A stretch of DNA of 6,104 nucleotides from Spirochaetaceae bacterium (GTDB taxonomy: Bacteria > Spirochaetota > Spirochaetia > Treponematales > Breznakiellaceae). This document shows, piece by piece, positions 1 to 4,388 of the stretch (position 1 is its first letter; the number at the start of each line of letters is the position of its first letter). The translations under genes were made by a program, and so were the position numbers. A model generated the notes under the pieces. That model did not search any database and had not been told where the DNA came from. It saw only the letters and a program-made list of their open reading frames with translations. The DNA lies in NCBI GenBank assembly GCA_031267475.1, contig JAIRZA010000138.1, positions 1 through 6,104 on the forward strand. The letters run 5' to 3'.

Positions 1-127
1 GCGTATAATCCACGCGCAAAGCATATTCTAATTTTCCAAGAGCTTCTTCAGGGTTAATCTCCTTCAACTTCTCGTAGGCTTCCTGGATGAGGCTCCGGGC
101 TAAAGTTTCCGCATCCGCGTTTTCCAT
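1..127 (-). CDS. Unrecognised protein, N-terminal fragment (runs off the window)
   Basis: The reading frame opens at the ATG at 127-125 and stays open for 42 codons to the window edge, so only the N-terminus is visible. The peptide starts MENADAETLARSLIQEAYEK and continues acidic and helical, with an EEALGKLEYALRVDYT stretch. The Ala/Leu spacing is reminiscent of a TPR-like or other alpha-helical repeat, but one helix pair is not enough to assign a family. A good promoter (TTGTAA, 16 nt, TATAAT) lies 43-70 nt upstream, which supports a real gene start. The ribosome binding site is weak (GAAACG directly before ATG). A second ATG at 135-133 in another frame stops after 11 codons and was rejected. 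No function is assigned. Confidence 0.6.
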   Translation of the reverse strand, partial: MENADAETLARSLIQEAYEKLKEINPEEALGKLEYALRVDYT

Positions 128-137
128 CGTTTCATAA

Positions 138-154
138 AAGCGGATTCACCGCTT
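138..154 (-). promoter_or_regulatory. Leader hairpin just upstream of the start codon
   Basis: On the minus strand AAGCGG (154-149) pairs with CCGCTT (143-138) across a 5-nt loop and is followed by TTTTAT. The 6-bp stem with a short U run looks like a small intrinsic terminator or attenuator placed between the transcription start and the ATG at 127. It is short, so a regulatory role is only possible. Confidence 0.35.
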
Positions 155-169
155 CCGCCCCCCCTTATT

Positions 170-197
170 ATTATAGTTATAATTCAGTTTTTTACAA
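170..197 (-). promoter_or_regulatory. Sigma70-type promoter for the gene at 1-127
   Basis: Reading the minus strand, a -35 box TTGTAA (197-192) is followed after 16 nt by a perfect -10 box TATAAT (175-170). Transcription would begin near 163, inside a run of seven G on the sense strand (164-158). The remaining leader of about 35 nt contains a hairpin and then the ATG at 127. This is the best-matching promoter in the window. Confidence 0.65.
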
Positions 198-281
198 GGG
201 GGCGAAACTGCGGCAATTGCGAACTTTCGCTGTCGCGCTGCGGCTTGCGGTGATTTATGCGCGAACAGGGGCGGGGGCGGG

Positions 282-548
282 CTAAGTTTGGGGGTTCGCC
301 TCGTGTTCCAGCGCCTTTTCCAGAGCGCGGGCAAATTGATCGCCGCAGGAAGTGGGTTTTCCTCCGCAAGAAATTCCTTTGAGGTTTTTTATTACATCCG
401 CGGCCGGCATTCCTTCGCATAGTTTTGAAATCGCTTTTAGGTTGCCGTTACAGCCGCCGTCAAAATTAATTGACTGAACCTTGCCTTCGTCGTCAATATC
501 AAAAAAAATTCTGGAAGGGCAAACTCCTGAAGTTTTATATTCAAACAT
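282..548 (-). CDS. TSCPD-domain four-cysteine protein (TIGR03905-like)
   Basis: This 88-residue protein matches the small TSCPD family: an N-terminal GVCPSRI (Cys10), a beta-strand segment FFDIDDEGKVQSINFDGGC ending at Cys33, GNLKAISKLCEG (Cys44), and the diagnostic GISCGGKPTSCGDQFARAL (Cys61, Cys68). The family signature TSCPDQ is present as TSCGDQ. Relatives occur as stand-alone proteins in clostridia and spirochaetes, and a similar domain ends some ribonucleotide reductases. The cysteines suggest metal binding, but the function is unknown. The length is normal for the family. Translation starts at ATG 548 with AGGAGG 8 nt upstream. The gene begins one base after the stop of the nuclease-like gene, yet has its own promoter (570-598), so it can be expressed alone. 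The last codons overlap a G-rich template stretch. Confidence 0.88.
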   Translation of the reverse strand: MFEYKTSGVCPSRIFFDIDDEGKVQSINFDGGCNGNLKAISKLCEGMPAADVIKNLKGISCGGKPTSCGDQFARALEKALEHEANPQT

Positions 549-549
549 A

Positions 550-1332
550 TCATATTCCTCCTGCTAAATAAAATACACAAAAACCAGTTTCATGGCAACT
601 TTTCCGGGCAATTCCGAATACAAAAACCATCAGAGATCTCTCCCGCCGATGGAGAGCAAAATTCAGTTCAATAATTTTCAGCAGTTTTTTTGAATTCGGA
701 AATTGCCGGCTTGATAAAAAACAAGCTCGCCACCCGCGCGCCTGTTGCGGCTTCTCTATCTTGACCGTATCTCCCGACTGCTCTATCACGTATAACCCCG
801 CTTTCAACGCCGCCCGCCGCACACTATCAGGCATTATCGCCCCGGCCAGCGCCCCATATATATTCTTGCGCTTGTCGCCCAGCTCGTCCTTGTAACTCCG
901 TAAGAACGCCAAACGCTCGATATGGTCTTCAATATCCTGACCGTTCGGCTTGGACTTCACCTCCACGCCCACGATAGATTCGCCGTTCTCCAAGAGGATG
1001 TCAAACTCCGCGCCGGCATTGCCGTCTTCGCGGAAGAGCTTGCGCTCCCTGCATACGTCTTTGAAATGATAACCTAGCGCGTTAAACTTATCAACGATGT
1101 TGGGGACGACTAAATGTTCGGCGAGTTCGCCGAAACGGTTGCTTAGATCGCCCATACTCTTTTGCAGCGTTTTCATCTGCCGATCGGTCTCCTTCATTCG
1201 GCGGTCGGTCTCAGCGCCGTTTTCTTTCAAGAGGCGCTCTGTTTCTTTAATGGAATCGCGGGTTTCCATTAAAGCCGCCCAGTCTTGCTCGAAACTCAAG
1301 CCCATTTGGGGCTGTATTGTTGTTTCTGCCAT
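550..1332 (-). CDS. DUF3782-type protein with coiled coil and PD-(D/E)XK nuclease-like fold, C-terminus replaced
   Basis: The 260-residue protein has three visible parts. Residues about 20-65 form a charged coiled coil with a perfect tandem heptad, ETDRRMK then ETDRQMK (41-54). Residues about 66-195 look like the PD-(D/E)XK fold seen in DUF3782 proteins: Glu72, then Asp111 in EFDILLENG and Glu124-Val-Lys126 in GVEVKSK, ending in GLYVIEQSGDTVKI. All the expected catalytic acids and the lysine are present, so an active nuclease is possible, though the family's substrate is not established. Residues 197-260 look unlike the family and are encoded by a repeat plus the next gene's promoter and ribosome binding site, so the natural end was probably lost by insertion or frameshift. 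Start ATG 1332 follows AAGGAG at 6 nt spacing. The TSCPD gene starts 1 nt after the stop. Confidence 0.82.
   Translation of the reverse strand: MAETTIQPQMGLSFEQDWAALMETRDSIKETERLLKENGAETDRRMKETDRQMKTLQKSMGDLSNRFGELAEHLVVPNIVDKFNALGYHFKDVCRERKLFREDGNAGAEFDILLENGESIVGVEVKSKPNGQDIEDHIERLAFLRSYKDELGDKRKNIYGALAGAIMPDSVRRAALKAGLYVIEQSGDTVKIEKPQQARGWRACFLSSRQFPNSKKLLKIIELNFALHRRERSLMVFVFGIARKSCHETGFCVFYLAGGI
570..598 (-). promoter_or_regulatory. Promoter of the TSCPD gene inside the upstream reading frame
   Basis: On the minus strand TTGCCA (598-593) and TATTTT (575-570) are 17 nt apart. The predicted start near 563 leaves a very short leader that already contains AGGAGG. The promoter lies inside the last 17 codons of the nuclease-like gene, which suggests that this tail is not conserved coding sequence. 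Confidence 0.5.
606..707. repeat. About 100-bp palindromic element at the 3' end of the nuclease-like gene
   Basis: GGCAATTCCGAA (607-618) returns inverted at 695-707 with one inserted base. Between the arms are a perfect 10-bp palindrome AGAGATCTCT (632-641) and a 6-bp hairpin CTCTCC/GGAGAG (638-643 with 651-656). The right arm extends into a T7 run and recurs as a direct copy at 1443-1464. The arrangement fits a small non-autonomous element. No target-site duplication was recognised. Confidence 0.45.
683..705. repeat. Repeat copy A of the AGTTTTTTTGAATTCGGAA motif
   Basis: This copy shares AGTTTTTTTGAATTCGGAA followed by ATTG with the copy at 1443-1464, differing by a single extra A. It lies inside the divergent tail of the nuclease-like gene. 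On the minus strand the alternative frame reads SEFKKT here, and the second copy also reads SEFKKT. Confidence 0.6.
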
Positions 1333-1345
1333 TTTCTACTCCTTA

Positions 1346-1379
1346 AATATAGTGTCTGGTAGGACACGTTACTTGTCAA
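1346..1379 (-). promoter_or_regulatory. Promoter with operator-like palindrome for the nuclease-like gene
   Basis: The minus strand carries a perfect -35 box TTGACA (1379-1374). Two -10 candidates follow: GACACT at 17 nt spacing (1356-1351), or TATATT at 22 nt (1351-1346). The space between the boxes is largely filled by an inverted repeat, GTGTC-6 nt-GACAC (1367-1352), positioned so that a bound dimer would block RNA polymerase. AAGGAG at 1344-1339 serves the ATG at 1332. Known self-repressing modules such as toxin-antitoxin operons use similarly placed operators. The regulator is not visible here. Confidence 0.55.
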
Positions 1380-1442
1380 GTAGATTTTTGCCGGTTTGCC
1401 CGCTCTGCTTTTGCCGCCGCGCTTTGGTGTGTATTACGCCGT

Positions 1443-1464
1443 AGTTTTTTTGAATTCGGAATTG
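1443..1464. repeat. Repeat copy B of the AGTTTTTTTGAATTCGGAA motif
   Basis: This is a direct copy of 683-705, located about 110 bp upstream of the nuclease-like gene. The two copies bracket the conserved part of that gene and its promoter. A shorter inverted relative is at 606-622. Confidence 0.6.
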
Positions 1465-1518
1465 TTGCAAGTTTTCATAAAACAGTAGAGGCTGTTCCAA
1501 AACTTCAGTTCTTGGGGA

Positions 1519-1535
1519 GACAAGCAAAGCTTGTC
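1519..1535. repeat. 7-bp hairpin
   Basis: GACAAGC (1519-1525) pairs with GCTTGTC (1529-1535) around an AAA loop. The right arm continues into CAGCAAC, a motif that recurs with two changes at 1670-1683. Confidence 0.55.
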
Positions 1536-1553
1536 CAGCAACCTATAAAAACC

Positions 1554-1598
1554 GCAGTTTTGTCGTCATCATGACGCGCCCGTAGGGCGAAAAACTGC
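1554..1598. repeat. Three-way-junction inverted repeat
   Basis: The outer stem GCAGTTTT (1554-1561) pairs with AAAACTGC (1591-1598). It encloses two adjacent hairpins: CGTCA/TGACG (1564-1576, 3-nt loop) and CGCCC/GGGCG (1577-1589, loop GTA). Only G1562-T1563 and A1590 stay unpaired at the junction. The fold can form as RNA from either strand or as a DNA cruciform. Confidence 0.55.
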
Positions 1599-1600
1599 AA

Positions 1601-1637
1601 GAGCCTGTTCCAAAATAACCGATTTTGGAATAGGCTC
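1601..1637. repeat. Long hairpin, 16-bp stem
   Basis: GAGCCTGTTCCAAAAT (1601-1616) pairs with ATTTTGGAATAGGCTC (1622-1637), with one G-U pair and a 5-nt loop AACCG. It is the longest stem in the window. It lacks a trailing T run on either side, so it is not a standard terminator. Confidence 0.6.
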
Positions 1638-1647
1638 ACGTATACGG

Positions 1648-1739
1648 AAAATCCGGAAGATTTTATTGGGCTTGTTCAGTAACTTGCTTGGCTGCTGAAC
1701 AGGTCTTGCGATTTTTCAGGCTAAGTCTTGCAAAATCGC
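1648..1739. repeat. Three further consecutive hairpins
   Basis: AAAATC/GATTTT (1648-1653 with 1659-1664, loop CGGAA) is followed by TTGTTCAG-type arms, 1669-1679 with 1695-1705 (11 bp including G-U pairs). GCGATTTT/AAAATCGC (1708-1715 with 1732-1739) follows. Together with the MITE-like unit they make an almost unbroken chain of foldable sequence. Confidence 0.5.
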
Positions 1740-1809
1740 GTTATTTTATAACACAAAGCGTCCTTGCGGAGTTGCGAGCAAGTTTAAGCGAAAGGAGTTG
1801 CGTAAAATA

Positions 1810-2763
1810 ATGAAAAGCGCTTTTGCGATAATTATATGTTTCGTGTTGTTTACAGCGTGCTCGACACCGCGTCTCGCCGTGCTGCCGTTCATAAATGGAG
1901 ACGCTATCACGGACGATATCGCGAATGATGTTGGGGAAACTTTCGCTTGGCAGCTTGCCAACGCTTCCGCCGCTCACAGGTTTTATGAAATAATCCCGAT
2001 AACGCCTAAGATACAAAATGATATAAGGCACGAGCGCGCGTATCATTCAGCGTTCGACACCGCCAAAGAATTACGCGCCGATTTTGTGATGTTGTCTTTT
2101 GTTAAGGCTTTGGGTGATAAATGGCTTTTTTATATTGTGATTATGGATGTTAAAACGAAAGAGCTTATCGCGGGCGATTACAGGGAATTTAAATATCTTT
2201 CGGATATTCCGAATTTCTTTACTTCAATGACGCGAAAGATGATGACTGTTTCTCAGCGGAATATCACAGAGCGCAAGAAAAGGTACCGGTATATACCAAC
2301 GCTCGCGGTTGATATTTTGCAGACGCCGCCGTCCGAATATATTACTCTTAACGACGCTGTGGTGCTGACTCAGCTTATGGCTAACGAGATGGCGAATAAT
2401 GGCAAGTTCAGAGTCTTTCCACGCACTGATGTCTTTGACGCGGCGGGTGTGTTTTATGGCGGCGAGGGGCATTTGGCGGAGGCGGCAAATGCTGTTTACG
2501 GGACTAAAACCGATACTGTCGCCGCGGTTTATGTTGACGACCTGCCGCCCGCCGATTATGTATTAACTAGCAAAATATCATCGCTGGAAACGCCGCCGGA
2601 GCCTCCTTTTGACTTGCTGGGTGAAATTTTGTATATAAAGAAAAATCGTCTTGTTATAGGGAATCAGGTAACTTTTAATCGTGTTGAAAACGCGCCCGCG
2701 CGTGTTTCTCAGTTAGCCGCCTTGTTGAGCAGTTTAACTACTATCCCTCCTCCCCCGCGCTGA
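1810..2763 (+). CDS. Lipoprotein with two TolB/CsgG-like halves
   Basis: I start at the ATG at 1810. AAAGGAG ends at 1797, 12 nt before it, whereas an in-frame TTG at 1798 would touch that site. The resulting 317-residue protein begins with a short lipoprotein signal, MKSAFAIIICFVLFTAC, with Cys17 as the lipidated residue. FTAC is a relaxed lipobox, as is usual in spirochaetes. The mature part starts RLAVLPFINGD and continues through ADFVMLSFVKALGD and IVIMDVKTKELIAGD, a pattern typical of TolB-N/CsgG/LpoB-like alpha/beta domains. From about residue 157 a similar order recurs: TLAVDILQTPP, then MANNGKFRVFPRTDVFDAAG, then ADYVLTSKISSLE. I infer a tandem duplication. The C-terminus is proline-rich. 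It is probably a periplasmic or outer-membrane-anchored accessory protein; its partner is unknown. Confidence 0.75.
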   Translation: MKSAFAIIICFVLFTACSTPRLAVLPFINGDAITDDIANDVGETFAWQLANASAAHRFYEIIPITPKIQNDIRHERAYHSAFDTAKELRADFVMLSFVKALGDKWLFYIVIMDVKTKELIAGDYREFKYLSDIPNFFTSMTRKMMTVSQRNITERKKRYRYIPTLAVDILQTPPSEYITLNDAVVLTQLMANEMANNGKFRVFPRTDVFDAAGVFYGGEGHLAEAANAVYGTKTDTVAAVYVDDLPPADYVLTSKISSLETPPEPPFDLLGEILYIKKNRLVIGNQVTFNRVENAPARVSQLAALLSSLTTIPPPPR

Positions 2764-2783
2764 TTTAGCGGGTTTCGGGTGTG

Positions 2784-2804
2784 TAACAAGCGAGTGTCTT
2801 GTTA
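2784..2804 (+). promoter_or_regulatory. Intergenic hairpin before the kinase gene
   Basis: TAACAAG (2784-2790) pairs with CTTGTTA (2798-2804) around a 7-nt loop, between the lipoprotein stop and the kinase start. There is no following T run, so an mRNA-processing or regulatory hairpin is more likely than a terminator. Confidence 0.4.
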
Positions 2805-2831
2805 ATCAAATTCAAATGCGAGGGATGTGAA

Positions 2832-4325
2832 ATGAACGAGCTATCGATACAAACTTTTGGCGGCAGTCGTGAAAAAGCCGCGGTTTACCGGCGTACTTTG
2901 ACTTTTCTGATTTCAGCCGCTGTCCACAAGGCGCTTCCATACCGTAATATTTATGTCCATCAGTCTTTGGGAAATGCTTACTATTACACGTTTACCGGCG
3001 GGCAGAATGCCTCTGAAGACGAGGTTGGCAAGCTTAAAGCTGAAACACGGCGATTAATCGATCTTGATATAGAAATATTTTCGCGTGATTTGGAGTATCG
3101 TGAAGCGCTTGACTATTTTTTAGAGAACAAGCAGGACGATACTGCTTTGCTTATTCGTCAGCGCGGCGGGGCGCGTATAAAGGTGAATCAGTTAAATGAT
3201 TTTATCGATTTATATTACGCTCCGTTGTTGCAGCGTACAGGTTTGATATTGTCGTTTGATATTTCGCTGTATCACGAGGGTTTTTTACTGCGGTTTCCAT
3301 ACGACGGCGGCGGCGGTTTGGGAAATATTCCTGATAATTCAAAAATATTTTCTGTGTGTGAAGAGTATAAAAAATGGAGGCGTATATCGGGTGTTACTTC
3401 GGCTGGGCATATCAACGGGCTTATAACGGACGGGTCTATCGATGAATTTATTTGTATAAATGAGGCGTTTCAAGAGAAGCAGATTGCATTTATCGCGGAT
3501 GAAATCTATAAGCGCCGCGAGAATGTTAAGCTTGTTCTTATCGCGGGGCCGTCAAGTTCTGGTAAAACGACAACGGCTAAGCGTTTGTCTATTCAGCTAA
3601 AGGTGCTTGGTATAGAGGCAATGGCTATAAGTCTTGATGATTATTATCTGCACCCGGATAAAGCTCCTAAAGATGAATATGGAAAACCGGATTTAGAGTG
3701 TCTTGAGGCTTTGGATGTTGATTATATTAATAAGCAGTTGCTGGATATTTTTGACGGGAAGGATGTTACGTTGCCGGTTTTTGATTTTAAAACCTGCGAG
3801 CGTAAAGATGGCAGGACGATTCGTCTAAAGGAGCGTCGCGAGCTGCTTCTAGTCGAGGGTATTCACGGGCTTAATGATACGCTCACGCACCGGATTAAGG
3901 CTGAAAATAAATTTAAAATATATGCGTCTGTGCTGGCGCAGATAAATATAGACGACCATAACAGGGTGAGTACGCGCGATAATCGTCTGCTGCGCCGTAT
4001 TGTGCGTGATAACCGGTTTAGAAAAACTAGCGCCTTAAATACTATGGCGATGTGGGAGAGTGTTCAGCGCGGCGCTGAACAGCATATATTTCGTTTTGAA
4101 AATAGCGCGGACGCGGTTTTTAATTCGTCTCTTGATTACGAAATACATATTCTGAAATGCTATGTCGAGCCTTTGCTGCGCGGTATTAAGCCGGGGTGTC
4201 CTGAGTATAACGAGGCTGTCAGGCTTTTGGATTTTCTTGATAAGTTTAATATGCTGCCGGCGCGTGTTGTTCCGGGTAATAGTATTCTGCGTGAATTTAT
4301 TGGCGAAAGTGATTTCAAGTATTAG
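2832..4325 (+). CDS. udk: Uridine kinase-like nucleoside kinase with tRNA-synthetase-like N-terminus
   Basis: The 497-residue protein has a C-terminal P-loop kinase of the phosphoribulokinase/uridine kinase class: Walker A GPSSSGKTT (239-247), the SLDDYY substrate motif (Asp269, Asp270), EGIHGLN (342-348), and HNRVSTRDNRLLRRIVRD (from His376). Its end, PGNSILREFIG, is typical of the long bacterial form. The first ~200 residues resemble the threonyl-tRNA-synthetase-like region that precedes the kinase in this family, but a leading TGS domain is not evident, so the protein is shorter than the roughly 550-residue clostridial type. The expected reaction is phosphorylation of uridine or cytidine in pyrimidine salvage; real substrates of this long class are less certain. 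Start ATG 2832 has GAGGGA 6 nt upstream; the upstream TTG at 2799 lies in a hairpin. It follows the lipoprotein gene by 68 nt, perhaps cotranscribed. Confidence 0.85.
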   Translation: MNELSIQTFGGSREKAAVYRRTLTFLISAAVHKALPYRNIYVHQSLGNAYYYTFTGGQNASEDEVGKLKAETRRLIDLDIEIFSRDLEYREALDYFLENKQDDTALLIRQRGGARIKVNQLNDFIDLYYAPLLQRTGLILSFDISLYHEGFLLRFPYDGGGGLGNIPDNSKIFSVCEEYKKWRRISGVTSAGHINGLITDGSIDEFICINEAFQEKQIAFIADEIYKRRENVKLVLIAGPSSSGKTTTAKRLSIQLKVLGIEAMAISLDDYYLHPDKAPKDEYGKPDLECLEALDVDYINKQLLDIFDGKDVTLPVFDFKTCERKDGRTIRLKERRELLLVEGIHGLNDTLTHRIKAENKFKIYASVLAQINIDDHNRVSTRDNRLLRRIVRDNRFRKTSALNTMAMWESVQRGAEQHIFRFENSADAVFNSSLDYEIHILKCYVEPLLRGIKPGCPEYNEAVRLLDFLDKFNMLPARVVPGNSILREFIGESDFKY

Positions 4326-4388
4326 TTGTTAAAAAATGTTTGTTCAACGGCTTCCGGTATAGGGTGTGTTGGGGGGGGGGGGGGATGT
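4326..4388. other. Convergent gap without clear terminator
   Basis: These 63 bp separate the kinase stop from the stop of the smaller signal peptidase gene. Beyond the G14 tract only a 4-bp stem GTTG/CAAC is seen on the kinase side. Neither gene has a recognisable intrinsic terminator here, so the transcripts may overlap. Confidence 0.5.
4371..4384. repeat. 14-base poly-G tract
   Basis: Fourteen consecutive G on the plus strand begin 45 bp after the kinase stop and end 4 bp before the signal peptidase stop codon. It is in the 3' untranslated part of both convergent genes. Tracts of this length are prone to slippage; in Treponema pallidum poly-G length changes alter gene expression when placed in promoters. 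Confidence 0.9.

Larger units (their letters stand above)
128..281. other. Intergenic region between the TSCPD gene and the gene at 1-127
   Basis: This 154-bp gap holds the promoter at 170-197, the leader hairpin at 138-154 and, at its right edge, clustered G runs (268-281). The rest is GC-rich with short self-complementary words such as GCAATTGC but no convincing gene. Short open frames overlapping it on the minus strand have no ribosome binding site and cut across the promoter, so they are not called. Confidence 0.6.
1488..1637. mobile_element. Putative 150-bp MITE-like element with 15-bp terminal inverted repeats
   Basis: GAGGCTGTTCCAAAA (1488-1502) reappears inverted at 1623-1637 with 13 of 15 matches. 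A third copy, direct, is at 1601-1615. Ends of the type GAGnCTGTTnCAAAA resemble terminal repeats of several DDE insertion sequences, from general knowledge. The interior codes for nothing and is filled with hairpins. I see no target-site duplication, so mobility is an inference. Confidence 0.45.
1333..1809. other. Gene-free divergent region of about 480 bp
   Basis: This region separates the minus-strand nuclease-like gene from the plus-strand lipoprotein gene. From left to right it holds the nuclease-gene promoter, a stretch with no signal I recognise (1380-1440), repeat copy B, the inverted-repeat island (1488-1740), and the lipoprotein leader. A weak -10 candidate TATAAC is at 1747-1752 with no good -35 partner. 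GGAGTTGCG occurs twice in the leader (1768-1776 and 1794-1802). No credible protein or tRNA gene was found. Confidence 0.6.

Noticed and set aside
146..420. Two short minus-strand open frames across the end of the TSCPD gene
   Set aside because: Arginine/proline-rich, without ribosome binding sites, and overlapping a recognised gene or its downstream promoter.
709..726. Intrinsic terminator inside the nuclease-like gene
   Set aside because: The GCTTG/CAAGC stem is only 5 bp and its T run is in the loop, not after the stem.
1097..1444. Plus-strand open frame of 115 codons opposite the nuclease-like gene
   Set aside because: It mirrors the heptad-coding repeat on the other strand, has no ribosome binding site, and runs through the promoter of the real gene.
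1488..1740. CRISPR array, tRNA or riboswitch in the intergenic island
   Set aside because: There are no regularly spaced identical repeats, no tRNA T-loop or CCA-end pattern, and no riboswitch core I recognise.
1798..1809. TTG start for the lipoprotein, adding four residues
   Set aside because: It abuts the AAAGGAG site with no spacing, while the ATG at 1810 is 12 nt away and gives a standard lipoprotein signal peptide.
1741..2046. Minus-strand open frames opposite the lipoprotein start
   Set aside because: No ribosome binding site and no recognisable protein character; the plus-strand frame has a signal peptide and family-like motifs.
2799..2831. TTG start for the kinase, adding eleven residues
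   Set aside because: It lies inside a hairpin arm and would place the good GAGGGA site within the coding sequence; the ATG at 2832 is correctly spaced from it.
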